Below, piece by piece: positions 24,801 through 33,461 of a stretch of DNA of 64,000 bases. Each line of letters opens with the position of its first letter. Position 1 is the first letter of the stretch. A model generated the notes under the pieces. The model had not been told where the DNA came from and ran no database searches. It worked only from the letters and a program-made list of their open reading frames with translations. Location: positions 4,464,001-4,528,000 of the forward strand of contig NZ_AP018164.1 of the NCBI RefSeq assembly GCF_002356315.1. The letters are read 5' to 3'. The DNA comes from Mycobacterium shigaense (GTDB taxonomy: Bacteria; Actinomycetota; Actinomycetes; Mycobacteriales; Mycobacteriaceae). Made by a program: the position numbers and the translations under genes.

Positions 24801-26009
24801 ATGCGGATCCTCATCTCGGGTGCGAGCATCTCGGGCCCGGTGCTGGCGTATTGGCTGACCCGCCGCGGATTCGCCGTCACGGTCATCGAGCGAGCGCCGG
24901 AACTTCGCAAAACCGGCGGCCATGCCGTCGACCTGTTTCGGCCCGCCATGGAGATCTCGGAAAAGATGGGCGTGCTCAGCCGCATCGAGGCGCTCGCGAC
25001 CGGAACGACCGAGCTGCGGTTGCATCGCGACGGGATTCACCGGCCCGCCCGGATAGATCTGACCAAGGTGTATGGCGCGTCATCGGACCGCCACGTCGAG
25101 ATCATGCGCGACGATCTCAGCGAGGTCTACTACGACGCGGGCCGCGACCACGTCGAGTACGTGTTCGGGGACTCGATCACGGCTATCTCGCCGGACGGCG
25201 ACGTGACGTTCGAGCACGCCGCGCAGCGCAGCTTCGACGTCGTGATCGGCGCCGACGGTCTGCACTCCAACGTTCGCCGACTGGTATTCGGCAAGGACGC
25301 CGGACGCACCCGGTTCCTCGGCGGCTACTTGGCGGTCGAGTCGGTGCCGAAATCTCTCGCGCGCGAAGGACAGATGGACGTGCACCTGGCGGCCGGCCGC
25401 CTGGCCGGCATCTACACCGCGCAACACCTCGATGACGCACGCGCACTGTTCATGTTCCGCCGCCGCGAAGAACTGCAATACGACCACCGGGATGTCTTGC
25501 GGCAGAAGGACCTGTTGCGCGCGAGCTTCGCCGGGATGGATCCGGAGGTGGACGGTTGGCTCGAGGAGCTGGACCGTGCGCCGACGTTTTACTTCGACTC
25601 GATCATCCAGCTGGAGCTGGACACCTGGTCGCGCGGGCGGGTCGCGTTGGTCGGCGACGCCGGGTATTGCCCGGGACCGGCAGTTGGCGGCAGCACCAGC
25701 ATCGCGGTGCTGGGTGCCTACATCCTTGCCGGTGAATTGGCCGAAGCCAAGAGCGATTACGCGCACGCGTTCGCGACTTACGAACAGCAGATGGCCGATG
25801 CCGTGCGCCGCAGCAGAGCCTTCGCGCGGGCCGCGGCGAAAACCATCGTGCCGGGCTCACGGGCCGGAGTGTGGGCGTTGACCCGCGCCGCGCAACTGAT
25901 CACGGCGCTCCCGGCCGGCGTCACCAGGGCGATCGCCAAGCTCAACACAAACGGTGCCCGGCTGTACGACTCGATGCAGTACCACCAGTACGCCGAAATC
26001 GACGTTTGA
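24801..26009 (+). CDS. FAD-dependent monooxygenase (PHBH/TetX-like)
   Basis: A 402-residue group A flavoprotein. The FAD-binding dinucleotide motif is ILISGASISGPVLAYWLTRRG near the N-terminus. The second motif, VIGADGLHSNVRR, and the third, RVALVGDAGYCPGPAVGGS, bind the flavin and NADPH region. Such enzymes hydroxylate aromatic substrates or inactivate drugs such as tetracyclines and rifamycins. The substrate is not predictable. The gene stands alone between a terminator and a pseudogene and is probably controlled through the 26-bp palindrome in its leader. Confidence 0.9.
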   Translation: MRILISGASISGPVLAYWLTRRGFAVTVIERAPELRKTGGHAVDLFRPAMEISEKMGVLSRIEALATGTTELRLHRDGIHRPARIDLTKVYGASSDRHVEIMRDDLSEVYYDAGRDHVEYVFGDSITAISPDGDVTFEHAAQRSFDVVIGADGLHSNVRRLVFGKDAGRTRFLGGYLAVESVPKSLAREGQMDVHLAAGRLAGIYTAQHLDDARALFMFRRREELQYDHRDVLRQKDLLRASFAGMDPEVDGWLEELDRAPTFYFDSIIQLELDTWSRGRVALVGDAGYCPGPAVGGSTSIAVLGAYILAGELAEAKSDYAHAFATYEQQMADAVRRSRAFARAAAKTIVPGSRAGVWALTRAAQLITALPAGVTRAIAKLNTNGARLYDSMQYHQYAEIDV

Positions 26010-26043
26010 CAGAATGGCCGGTAGGGACCCCCGGACGAATCAG

Positions 26044-26326
26044 ACGACGCCGCAGCGGAATTGGACGAGCTCGGGTTCAAGGCCCGGTGGATTCCGGATG
26101 TCGGCGGGCCGGTGCTCGACCCGGTGGGCACCTGCTCGCCGCGACCAACCGCACGGTGATCGCCACGGGCATCCTCAACCTCTGGATGCACGCGCCCGGT
26201 GATGTCGCCGAAAGTATGCCACGCTGACCGCCGAGCACGGTGACCGATTCCGCTGGGGATCGGCGTCAGCCACGCGCCGCTGATCGATGCCGGCGAGCCA
26301 GGGCGCTACCGCAAACCGCGCTGTAG
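26044..26326 (+). pseudogene. Remnant of a second LLM-class F420-dependent oxidoreductase
   Basis: The three forward frames in succession read AAELDELGFKARWIPDVGGP, then LLAATNRTVIATGILNLWMH, then YATLTAEHGDRF and GIGVSHAPLIDAGEPGRYR. These are consecutive pieces of the TIGR03620-type LLM family, so at least three frameshifts or small deletions have broken the gene. The N-terminus and everything after the LIDAGEPG segment are missing. Confidence 0.8.
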
Positions 26327-26349
26327 CGATTTAGGCATACCGTTGGGGC

Positions 26350-26973
26350 ATGGCCTCCAAGCACACACTCTTTCGGATTTTCTACCGCATCGGCTTCACC
26401 CCGTGGGACGGTCATCCGATCGCAAGACGGCTGCAGGATTTGGTCGAGGGGACCAATGGCACGCCCGCGCTAACGGTCGGGTCGGCCCTCGATCTCGGCT
26501 GCGGCACCGGGGACTCGTCGATTTACCTTGCGCAACACGGCTGGAAGGTCACCGGTGTTGACTTCGTAGCCCAAGCTCTCGACAGGGCCCGCGCCAAAGC
26601 CGCCGACCTGCCGGTCGACTTCGTCGGGGCCGACGTCACCCGACTGAGTCAGGCCGGCATCGGCACCGGTTTCGGCCTGATCGTCGACAACGGCTGCCTG
26701 CACAATATGAGCGACGGCGATCGGGATGCCTACGTTCGCGAGGTCAGCGCGGTGGCCGCGCCCGACGCGCGCCTGTTCATCGTCGCGTTCCGCCCCGGCG
26801 GCAGGTTCGGCGTCCGGGGCGTCGAGCCCGCCGAGATGGAGACACGCTTCGCATCCGGCTGGACGCTGCTGTCGGCCGGCGACGAGGCGGACCTCGACGA
26901 AGCGCGGCGCAGACGGGGAGGCGCGCGAGAGGAGACCGCGGCGCGGTACTACCTATATCAGCGGCGCCATTAG
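26350..26973 (+). CDS. Class I SAM-dependent methyltransferase
   Basis: A 207-residue protein. The SAM-binding motif I is ALDLGCGTGDSSIYLAQ, motif II includes VTGVDFVAQALDRAR, and motif IV reads GLIVDNGCLHNM. The N-terminal segment LFRIFYRIGFTPWDGHP is shared by a mycobacterial group of small-molecule methyltransferases of unknown target. It starts 24 bases after the oxidoreductase remnant and may have been its operon partner. Confidence 0.87.
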   Translation: MASKHTLFRIFYRIGFTPWDGHPIARRLQDLVEGTNGTPALTVGSALDLGCGTGDSSIYLAQHGWKVTGVDFVAQALDRARAKAADLPVDFVGADVTRLSQAGIGTGFGLIVDNGCLHNMSDGDRDAYVREVSAVAAPDARLFIVAFRPGGRFGVRGVEPAEMETRFASGWTLLSAGDEADLDEARRRRGGAREETAARYYLYQRRH

Positions 26974-26990
26974 AAGCGGCTACGTCAAGC

Positions 26991-27257
26991 TCATACCGCG
27001 CGCGCCTCTCGCCGCACGTTGAGCATCGTCAAGGGTCCACTCAGCACCGGGATGAGCGCGCCGACCCTGGTCCGCGACGCCAGGTCGCGGCCGAGCAGCG
27101 CGGTGACGGCTACCGCAAGGTAGATCGCGCCGTGCACCGGCCCCAGGACGCTAGTGATGCGGTGATCGTGCACCGTTGCGAGATTTCCGAAAAGGACCAC
27201 GACGCTGAGGAGTTCGAGCGCCGAGAGGACGGCGAGCGTCCGCAGTAACGGCGTCAT
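26991..27257 (-). CDS. DUF3817-like small membrane protein
   Basis: An 88-residue protein with three hydrophobic helices. The sequence PVHGAIYLAVAVTALL resembles the DUF3817 pattern of actinobacterial membrane proteins. The ATG at 27257 overlaps the stop of the membrane gene upstream (ATGA), so the two are coupled. It lies at the end of the MarR operon. No function is known. Confidence 0.65.
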   Translation of the reverse strand: MTPLLRTLAVLSALELLSVVVLFGNLATVHDHRITSVLGPVHGAIYLAVAVTALLGRDLASRTRVGALIPVLSGPLTMLNVRREARAV

Positions 27258-27706
27258 GCGTAGCGCGATCCAGGCCGTACGACCATCAACACCACCACGG
27301 CCGCCCACAGCAGATTGAAGATTCCGGTCATCATGCGCAGGCCGCCCAACGCCCCGGCGTCCGGGTGCGCCAGCACATCGCGTTGTCGCGGCGAGATCTG
27401 AAGGGCCAGCAGGCCACCCGCGAACGCGGTGAGCACCATCGCAACGATGATCCAGACCTCGGTCGCCCGACCCTGGACGACGGCGAGCATGAGACCGACG
27501 ATGGGAACCACGAGCGCCAGCGTTCCGTAGACGCGGGTGATGCGGTGCAGCAGCCGGGCGGTCCCCATGTCCGGCTCCGCCAGTTGACCGCCCGCCGGCC
27601 CGTTCGGCGCCGGCGCGTATCGGGGAAACAGGCTGGTAGCCACGGCAACCGGGCCCACAAATAAGATGCCGGCCAGGACGTGGACGGAGAGCAATAGCGG
27701 CTTCAC
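27254..27706 (-). CDS. DUF2269-like four-helix membrane protein
   Basis: A 150-residue protein with four predicted membrane helices (LLLSVHVLAGILFVGPVAVA near the start and LLWAAVVVLMVV near the end). The short loop LLHRITRVYGTLALVVP fits the DUF2269 pattern. It starts with GTG at 27706, directly behind a 21-bp hairpin that contains its ribosome-binding site. It is co-transcribed with the MarR gene upstream and the DUF3817-like gene downstream. Confidence 0.65.
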   Translation of the reverse strand: MKPLLLSVHVLAGILFVGPVAVATSLFPRYAPAPNGPAGGQLAEPDMGTARLLHRITRVYGTLALVVPIVGLMLAVVQGRATEVWIIVAMVLTAFAGGLLALQISPRQRDVLAHPDAGALGGLRMMTGIFNLLWAAVVVLMVVRPGSRYA

Positions 27707-27727
27707 ACCTTCAGCTTAACTGAAGGT
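27707..27727. promoter_or_regulatory. 21-bp inverted repeat at the MarR / membrane-gene junction
   Basis: ACCTTCAG and CTGAAGGT are perfect 8-bp arms around CTTAA. The repeat spans the last codons of marR and ends at the GTG of the next gene on the minus strand, so the GAAGG Shine-Dalgarno sequence lies in an arm. It could be an RNA hairpin limiting translation or a protein-binding site. Confidence 0.5.
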
Positions 27728-28144
27728 TGCCTGTCCCGATATAACCCGGTCCACGTATCCGCGCAATGCGTCGGTGAGGTCGGGATGCTGGGCGGTGAAT
27801 TCCGCGTCAAGCCGCGCCACGACCTCGGCCGCTCGGGCCAGGAGCGACTCACCCTCGGCCGTCACCGACAGCTGCGACGCGGATCCCGCATGCGCAGTCC
27901 TGTCATCGACAAGTCCCGCATCGACGAATGCGGCCACCGCGGTGTGTGCGCTTTGCACCGTGATACGCGACCGCCTCGCCAGCTCACTGAACGAGATGCC
28001 CGGAGTTACCCGGATATGCCCCAGCAGCCCGTACTTCCGGGTCGTCAAACCGAGCGGTTTGAGAGCCTCGGCAAAGGCCGCATCCCAGACCCGGCCAATC
28101 GTAAGCAGCGCGACGGTCGGGCTGAACGGAGGCGGCTGCGGCAT
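27716..28144 (-). CDS. MarR-family transcriptional regulator
   Basis: A 142-residue winged-helix regulator. The recognition region FSELARRSRITVQSAHTAVAAFVDAGLVDD and the preceding KYGLLGHIRVTPG fit the MarR fold, with the wing at TAHAGSASQLSVTAEG. It is the first gene of a three-gene unit with two small membrane proteins and so probably regulates them. The ligand is unknown. Confidence 0.86.
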   Translation of the reverse strand: MPQPPPFSPTVALLTIGRVWDAAFAEALKPLGLTTRKYGLLGHIRVTPGISFSELARRSRITVQSAHTAVAAFVDAGLVDDRTAHAGSASQLSVTAEGESLLARAAEVVARLDAEFTAQHPDLTDALRGYVDRVISGQATFS

Positions 28145-28185
28145 GGAGGCAGGCTACCGCCGCCGCGTCCGGTAGCGTGAACAGA

Positions 28186-28227
28186 CGCAGAATCGCGCGG
28201 GAGGGGCTCGCATGATGCGATTCTGCG
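28186..28227 (-). terminator. Inverted repeat downstream of fadB, likely terminator
   Basis: Arms CGCAGAATCGC (28186-28196) and GCGATTCTGCG (28217-28227) pair perfectly over 11 bp with a 20-base GC-rich loop. It lies 20 bases past the fadB stop and upstream of marR, so a terminator of fadAB is the simplest reading. An operator for marR is an alternative. Confidence 0.5.
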
Positions 28228-28246
28228 GCTGCTCGCGAATTACCAA

Positions 28247-30391
28247 CTAGCCCAGCGACTTCGGCGGCAGGAAGCGGTCGCCGTACTTGGCGGCCAGTTC
28301 CTTGGCCCGGGCCACGAAGGCCTCCTTGCCCGTACCGCCGGCACCGGAGTAGCCGACGATAAACTGCGCGCTACCGCCGGTGTAGGGCGGGTACCCGATG
28401 CCCATGATCGAGCCGATGTTCGCGTCGGCCGTCGACGTTAGCACGCCCTCGTCAAGGCACTTCTGGGTCTCCAGCGCCTCGGCGAACAGCATCCGATCGA
28501 TCATGTCCTGCAACGGAATTTCCGCGCTGCCCGACTTGAACGTCTCTCGCAAGCCCGGCCACAGCCGGGTGCGCTTGCCATCCTCGTACTCGTAGAAGCC
28601 GGCGCCCTTCAACCGCGACGGGCGGCCGAGCTCGATCATCTTCTCAACGACGGCCTCCGCGGGGTGCGGCTCGTAGCTGCCGCCGGCGTCCTCGACGCCC
28701 TTGCGGGTGGCGGTGGCGATCTTGTGCATCAGCTCCAGGTTGAGCTCGTCGGACAGCTGTAGCGGCGGCGCCGGGTAACCGGCCTGCGAACCGGCGTGCT
28801 CGATACTCGCGGGCTCAACGCCCTCACCGAGCATCGCCAGCGCCTCGTTCACGAACGTGCCGATGACGCGGCTGGTGAAGAAGCCGCGGCTGTCGTTGAC
28901 GACGATCGGGGTCTTGCCGATGGCCAGCGTGTAGTCGAAAACGCGGGCCAGCGCCTCATCGGAAGTCTTTTCACCCCTGATGATTTCGACAAGCGGCATC
29001 TTGTCGACCGGCGAGAAGAAGTGGATCCCGATGAAGTCCTCCTGGCGCTTCACGCCGGTCGCCAGACCGGTGATCGGCAGCGTCGAGGTGTTCGACCCGA
29101 GCAGCGCGTTGGGCTCGACGATGTCCTCGATCTCCTGAAACACCTTGTGCTTGAGGTCCTGGTTCTCGAAGACCGCCTCGATCACGAAGTCGACGCCCTT
29201 GAAGGCCTCCGGGTCGGCGGCCGGCGTGATGCGGTCCAGCAGCGCCTTGCTCTTCTCCTCGGTGGTCTTGCCCCGCTGAAGTGCCTTGGCCTCAAGCTTT
29301 TCCGAGTAGCCCTTGCCCTTTTCTGCGGCCTCGAGGCTGACGTCCTTGAGCACCACGTCGAAGCCGGCCTTCGCCGACACGTAGGCGATGCCGGCGCCCA
29401 TCATGCCCGCACCCAGCACACCGATCTTGTTGATCTTGACCGGTTCGATGCCGTCGGGCCGCGAGCCTCCGCCGTTGATGTGCTGCAGGTCGAAGAAGAA
29501 CGCCTGGATCATGTTCTTGGCGACCTGGCCGGTGACCAGCTGGGTGAAGTAGCGGCTCTCGATGCGGCTGGCCGTGTCGAAGTCGACCTGCGCGCCTTCG
29601 ACGGCCGCGTCCAGGATGGCCCGCGGCGCCGGCATCGGCGCACCCTTGAGCTGCTTTTTCAGCAGCGCCGGGAACGACGGCAGGATGCCGGCCAGCGCGG
29701 GGCTGGACGGGGTGCCGCCGGGCATCTTGTAACCCTTTTTGTCCCAAGGCTGTTCGTGCGAGTCGGGGTTGGACTTGATCCACGCCTTGGCGGCGGGGAC
29801 GAGTTCCCCGATCGAGCCGACGAGCTCGTCGACCAGGCCGATCTCCTTGGCCTTGGCGGGCTTGAAGCGGGTGCCCTGCGACAGGATGTTCATGAAGGCG
29901 TTCTGGATGCCGAACATCCGCACGGTGCGGGTCACGCCGCCGCCGCCGGGCAGCAGGCCCAGCGTGACCTCGGGCAGCCCGAGCTGGCTTCCCTTCACGT
30001 CGGCCGCAATGCGGTGGTGGCAGGCCAGCGCGATCTCCAGACCGCCGCCCAGCGCGGCGCCGTTGATGGCCGCCACGACCGGCTTGCCCAGCGTCTCCAG
30101 GGCGCGCAGGTCACGCTTGACCGATTCGACGGTGTCGAATGCCTCGCCGGCGTTCTCCGGGCCCAGGTTGATCATTGCCTTGAGGTCACCGCCGGCGAAG
30201 AAGGTCTTCTTCGCGCTGGTGATGACGACACCGGTGATCGAATCCTTCTCCGCGGCAAGGCGTTCGACCGCGTTGTGCATCGAGGAGCTGTAGTGCTCGT
30301 TCATCACGTTCGCCGACCCGGTCGGGTCGTCCAACGTCAGGGTGACGATGCCGTCTGCATCCTTGTCCCACTGAATGGTGTTCTCTGGCAT
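28247..30391 (-). CDS. fadB: Fatty-acid oxidation complex alpha subunit FadB
   Basis: A 714-residue bifunctional enoyl-CoA hydratase / 3-hydroxyacyl-CoA dehydrogenase of beta-oxidation. The crotonase domain (about 1-190) has the oxyanion loop KTFFAGGDLKAM and AALGGGLEIALACHH. The NAD-binding domain begins VLGAGMMGAGIAYVSAKAG near residue 325, and the dehydrogenase signature GIHFFSPVDKMPLVEII follows. It is the orthologue of Rv0860. The ATG at 30391 opens MPENTIQWDKD, and fadA ends 4 bases upstream. Confidence 0.96.
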   Translation of the reverse strand: MPENTIQWDKDADGIVTLTLDDPTGSANVMNEHYSSSMHNAVERLAAEKDSITGVVITSAKKTFFAGGDLKAMINLGPENAGEAFDTVESVKRDLRALETLGKPVVAAINGAALGGGLEIALACHHRIAADVKGSQLGLPEVTLGLLPGGGGVTRTVRMFGIQNAFMNILSQGTRFKPAKAKEIGLVDELVGSIGELVPAAKAWIKSNPDSHEQPWDKKGYKMPGGTPSSPALAGILPSFPALLKKQLKGAPMPAPRAILDAAVEGAQVDFDTASRIESRYFTQLVTGQVAKNMIQAFFFDLQHINGGGSRPDGIEPVKINKIGVLGAGMMGAGIAYVSAKAGFDVVLKDVSLEAAEKGKGYSEKLEAKALQRGKTTEEKSKALLDRITPAADPEAFKGVDFVIEAVFENQDLKHKVFQEIEDIVEPNALLGSNTSTLPITGLATGVKRQEDFIGIHFFSPVDKMPLVEIIRGEKTSDEALARVFDYTLAIGKTPIVVNDSRGFFTSRVIGTFVNEALAMLGEGVEPASIEHAGSQAGYPAPPLQLSDELNLELMHKIATATRKGVEDAGGSYEPHPAEAVVEKMIELGRPSRLKGAGFYEYEDGKRTRLWPGLRETFKSGSAEIPLQDMIDRMLFAEALETQKCLDEGVLTSTADANIGSIMGIGYPPYTGGSAQFIVGYSGAGGTGKEAFVARAKELAAKYGDRFLPPKSLG

Positions 30392-30395
30392 GGTC

Positions 30396-31607
30396 TTAAA
30401 CCCTCTCGATGATGGTCGCGACACCCATGCCGCCACCGATACACAGCGTGATCAGGGCGCGGCGCGCGTTGCGGCGCTCGAGTTCGTCGACCATGGTTCC
30501 GGTGATCATGGCGCCGGTGGCGCCCAGCGGGTGGCCCATCGCGATGGCGCCACCGTTGACGTTGAGCTTCTCGTCGGGAATGTTGAGGTCCTTCTGGAAC
30601 TTCAGCACCACCGACGCGAACGCCTCGTTCAGCTCGAACAGGTCGATGTCGTCGACCGTCAGGCCAGCGCGGTCCAGCACCTTGCGCGTGGCCGGAGTCG
30701 GGCCCGTGAGCATGATGACAGGGTCCGCGCCGCTGGTCGCGGTCGCGACGATGCGGGCGCGCGGCGTCAGGCCCTGCGACTTGCCCGCGGCCTCCGAACC
30801 GACCAGCACCAGGGCGGCGCCGTCGACGATTCCCGAGCTGTTGCCGCCGGTGTGGACGTGGTTGATCTTCTCGACGTAGTGGTACTTCTGCAGCGCCACG
30901 TCGTCGAAGCCGCCCATCTCGCCGATCCCGTCGAACGCGGTCTTCAGCTTCGCGAGGCCCTCCAGCGTGGTGTCGGGGCGCATGTGCTCGTCGTGGTCAA
31001 GGATCACCAGGCCGTTCTGATCGCGCACCGGCACGACCGACTTGGCGAAGTAGCCACCCGACCACGCCTCGGCCGCCTTCTGCTGGCTGCGCAGCGCGTA
31101 GGCGTCGACGTCATCGCGGGAGAAGCCCTCGATGGTCGCGATCAGGTCGGCGCCGATGCCCTGCGGGACGAAGCCGAGCCGATAGTTGGTCTCGGGGTCG
31201 GTCGCCCACGCGCCGCCGTCGGAACCCATCGGAACGCGGCTCATCGACTCGACACCGCCGGCCAGCACCAGGTCGTCCCAACCGGAGCGCACCTTCTGCG
31301 CCGCGGTGTTGACGGCCTCCAGGCCGGAGGCGCAGAAACGGTTCAGTTGCACGCCGCCGGTGGTCTCCGGCAGGCCCGCCACCAGAGCAGCGGTCCGGGC
31401 GATATCGCCGCCCTGGTCGCCGACCGGAGACACCACGCCCAGGATCAGGTCGCTGATCAGGTTCTCGTCGAGGTCGGGGTTGCGCCGGCGCAGCTCGTCG
31501 ACCAGGCCAACCACCAGGTTGACCGGCTTGACCTCGTTGAGCGAACCGTTGCGCTGCTTGCCGCGTGGTGTGCGGATGGCCTCATAAATGAAGGCTTCTT
31601 CGGACAT
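30396..31607 (-). CDS. fadA: Acetyl-CoA acyltransferase FadA (thiolase)
   Basis: A 403-residue thiolase forming the beta subunit of the FadAB complex. The nucleophile Cys92 is in NRFCASGLEAVN. The catalytic His is in GGAIAMGHPLGATGA and the second Cys in ITLCIGGGMG. It is the first gene of fadAB and the orthologue of Rv0859. Its promoter must lie in the 186-bp gap shared with dapC, which contains a striking palindrome. Confidence 0.96.
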   Translation of the reverse strand: MSEEAFIYEAIRTPRGKQRNGSLNEVKPVNLVVGLVDELRRRNPDLDENLISDLILGVVSPVGDQGGDIARTAALVAGLPETTGGVQLNRFCASGLEAVNTAAQKVRSGWDDLVLAGGVESMSRVPMGSDGGAWATDPETNYRLGFVPQGIGADLIATIEGFSRDDVDAYALRSQQKAAEAWSGGYFAKSVVPVRDQNGLVILDHDEHMRPDTTLEGLAKLKTAFDGIGEMGGFDDVALQKYHYVEKINHVHTGGNSSGIVDGAALVLVGSEAAGKSQGLTPRARIVATATSGADPVIMLTGPTPATRKVLDRAGLTVDDIDLFELNEAFASVVLKFQKDLNIPDEKLNVNGGAIAMGHPLGATGAMITGTMVDELERRNARRALITLCIGGGMGVATIIERV

Positions 31608-31717
31608 GTCGATTTCCTGTTCACAAAATGGGTTTCGGATCCGTGTACCAGCACCCTAACAGGGGGTCCCGGCCAACCTGTTGGTTGGGCAGGTCGGCGC
31701 AGCTCAGGCGGCCGATC

Positions 31718-31773
31718 GTGACACTGCAGTCACGGTCGGCCTCGAGCGTGACGGTGCAGTCACGCTCGAGGCC
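31718..31773. promoter_or_regulatory. Tandem palindromes between fadA and dapC
   Basis: Two copies of GTGAC-N6-GTCAC lie 30 bp apart (31718-31733 and 31748-31763). The second sits in a long perfect inverted repeat: GGCCTCGAGCGTGAC at 31738-31752 pairs with GTCACGCTCGAGGCC at 31759-31773, leaving six bases. The right arm ends 20 bases before the dapC start. Two spaced copies suggest binding of two dimers in a shared divergent promoter. Confidence 0.65.
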
Positions 31774-31793
31774 GGAAGTTAAGCTCTACGGCC

Positions 31794-32972
31794 ATGACGG
31801 TCTCGCGACTGCGGCCCTATGCGACCACGGTGTTCGCCGAGATGTCGGCATTAGCGGCCCGGATCGGCGCGGTGAACCTCGGCCAGGGGTTCCCCGACGA
31901 GGACGGGCCCCCGGCAATGCTCAAGGTCGCGCAAGACGCCATCGCCGATGGCGTCAATCAGTACCCGCCCGGGATCGGCATCGCCCCGCTGCGCCAGGCC
32001 GTCGCGGCCCAGCGGAAGCGGTATTACGGGGTCGAGTACGACCCCGACACCGAGGTGCTGGTGACGGTCGGCGCCACCGAGGCGATCGCGGCCGCGGTGA
32101 TCGGGTTGGTCGAGCCCGGCTCGGAGGTGCTGCTGATCGAGCCGTTCTACGACTCCTACTCCCCGGTCGTCGCGATGGCCGGGTCGCGCCGGGCCGCCGT
32201 GCCGCTGGTGGCGGATGGGCGTGGTTTCGCGCTGGATACCGACGCGCTGCGACGCGCGGTGACGCCCGCGACGCGGGCCCTGATCGTCAACTCCCCGCAC
32301 AACCCGACCGGTGCGGTGCTGAGTGCCACCGAGCTGGCGGCCATCGCGGAGATCGCGATCGACGCCGACCTGTTGGTGATCACCGATGAGGTGTACGAAC
32401 ACCTCGTCTTCGACGGCCACCGGCACCTGCCCCTGGCTGGGTTCGACGGCATGGCCGAGCGCACCATCACCATTTCCAGTGCGGCGAAGATGTTCAACTG
32501 CACCGGCTGGAAGATCGGATGGGCTTGCGGCCCGGCACAACTCATCACCGGAGTGCGCGCCGCCAAGCAGTATCTGAGTTACGTCGGCGGGGCGCCGTTC
32601 CAGCCCGCGGTCGCCCTCGCGCTGGACACCGAGGACGGCTGGGTGGCCGAGCTGCGAGATTCATTGCAGGCCAGGCGCGATCGGCTGGCTGCGGGCCTGA
32701 CCGACATCGGCTTCGCGGTGCACGAGAGCAGGGGCAGCTACTTTCTGTGCGCCGACCCGCGGCCCCTCGGGTACGACGACAGCACCGAGTTCTGCGCGGC
32801 CATCCCCGAGAAGGTCGGCGTCGCCGCCATCCCCATGTCCGCTTTCTGCGATCCGCTAGCCCCACATGCCGATATGTGGAATCACTTGGTGCGCTTCACT
32901 TTCTGCAAGCGTGACGACACCCTGGACGAGGCGATCCGGCGACTGTCCGCCCTCAAAGGCGGGGCGGCGTAG
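31794..32972 (+). CDS. dapC: PLP-dependent aminotransferase DapC-like (N-succinyldiaminopimelate aminotransferase)
   Basis: A 392-residue class I aminotransferase. NSPHNPTGA, DEVYEHLVFD and the PLP-lysine motif SSAAKMFNCTGWKIGW are intact. The orthologue Rv0858c is annotated DapC and acts in the succinylase branch of lysine and diaminopimelate synthesis; other members act on aromatic amino acids or kynurenine, so specificity is less certain. The last 20 bp overlap the convergent SRPBCC gene. Confidence 0.9.
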   Translation: MTVSRLRPYATTVFAEMSALAARIGAVNLGQGFPDEDGPPAMLKVAQDAIADGVNQYPPGIGIAPLRQAVAAQRKRYYGVEYDPDTEVLVTVGATEAIAAAVIGLVEPGSEVLLIEPFYDSYSPVVAMAGSRRAAVPLVADGRGFALDTDALRRAVTPATRALIVNSPHNPTGAVLSATELAAIAEIAIDADLLVITDEVYEHLVFDGHRHLPLAGFDGMAERTITISSAAKMFNCTGWKIGWACGPAQLITGVRAAKQYLSYVGGAPFQPAVALALDTEDGWVAELRDSLQARRDRLAAGLTDIGFAVHESRGSYFLCADPRPLGYDDSTEFCAAIPEKVGVAAIPMSAFCDPLAPHADMWNHLVRFTFCKRDDTLDEAIRRLSALKGGAA

Positions 32973-33411
32973 GACCCTCGTCCCCCATCACGCGCGTCCG
33001 CAGGCCTTCCAGCGCAGCGGAGAGGATTTTGTTGCCCGCCGAGCGCACCCAGAATCCGGGCAGCGGCACCCTGAGTTCTACCGTGAGGCTGAATCGCACC
33101 CGGGTCTTGTCGTCGCCCTCCCGCTCCAGGTTGTATTCGCCGTGCTGGGCGTGTTGTTGGGCCGTCTTCTGCGCATCCCAGACCATCCAGTCGGGGCCCC
33201 AGTGGTATTCGACTACTTCGGTGTCGGCGATGCCGCTCACCCGGATCGTCATTCGCACGTGATGTGGCAGACCGTCGGGGTATCGGTCGACGACCTCGAC
33301 CCGCTTGTGCAGCGGAGACCAGGAGGGCACCGCGTCCATGTCGGCGAGCGCCCCCATGATCACTTCGGGGGGCGCCCCAATGACGATCTCAGACGATGCG
33401 CGTATGGCCAT
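32953..33411 (-). CDS. SRPBCC (polyketide cyclase/dehydrase-like) protein 1
   Basis: A 152-residue START-fold protein, orthologous in position to Rv0857. Features shared with its two neighbours are SSEIVIGAPPEVI, WSPLHKRVEVVDRYPDG, PHHVRMTIRVSG and VEYHWGPDWMVWD. Such proteins bind hydrophobic ligands, but no substrate is known. It is one of three paralogues around far. The stop lies inside the end of dapC. Confidence 0.85.
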   Translation of the reverse strand: MAIRASSEIVIGAPPEVIMGALADMDAVPSWSPLHKRVEVVDRYPDGLPHHVRMTIRVSGIADTEVVEYHWGPDWMVWDAQKTAQQHAQHGEYNLEREGDDKTRVRFSLTVELRVPLPGFWVRSAGNKILSAALEGLRTRVMGDEGPTPPRL

Positions 33412-33461
33412 CGACTACCAAATTAGCGCTTGCGCCGACGCGACGAACCGAAAAACGGTGA

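Noticed and set aside
28796..30412. Open plus-strand frame of 538 codons antisense to fadB
   Set aside because: It has no motif or start signal, and fadB on the other strand has all catalytic motifs.
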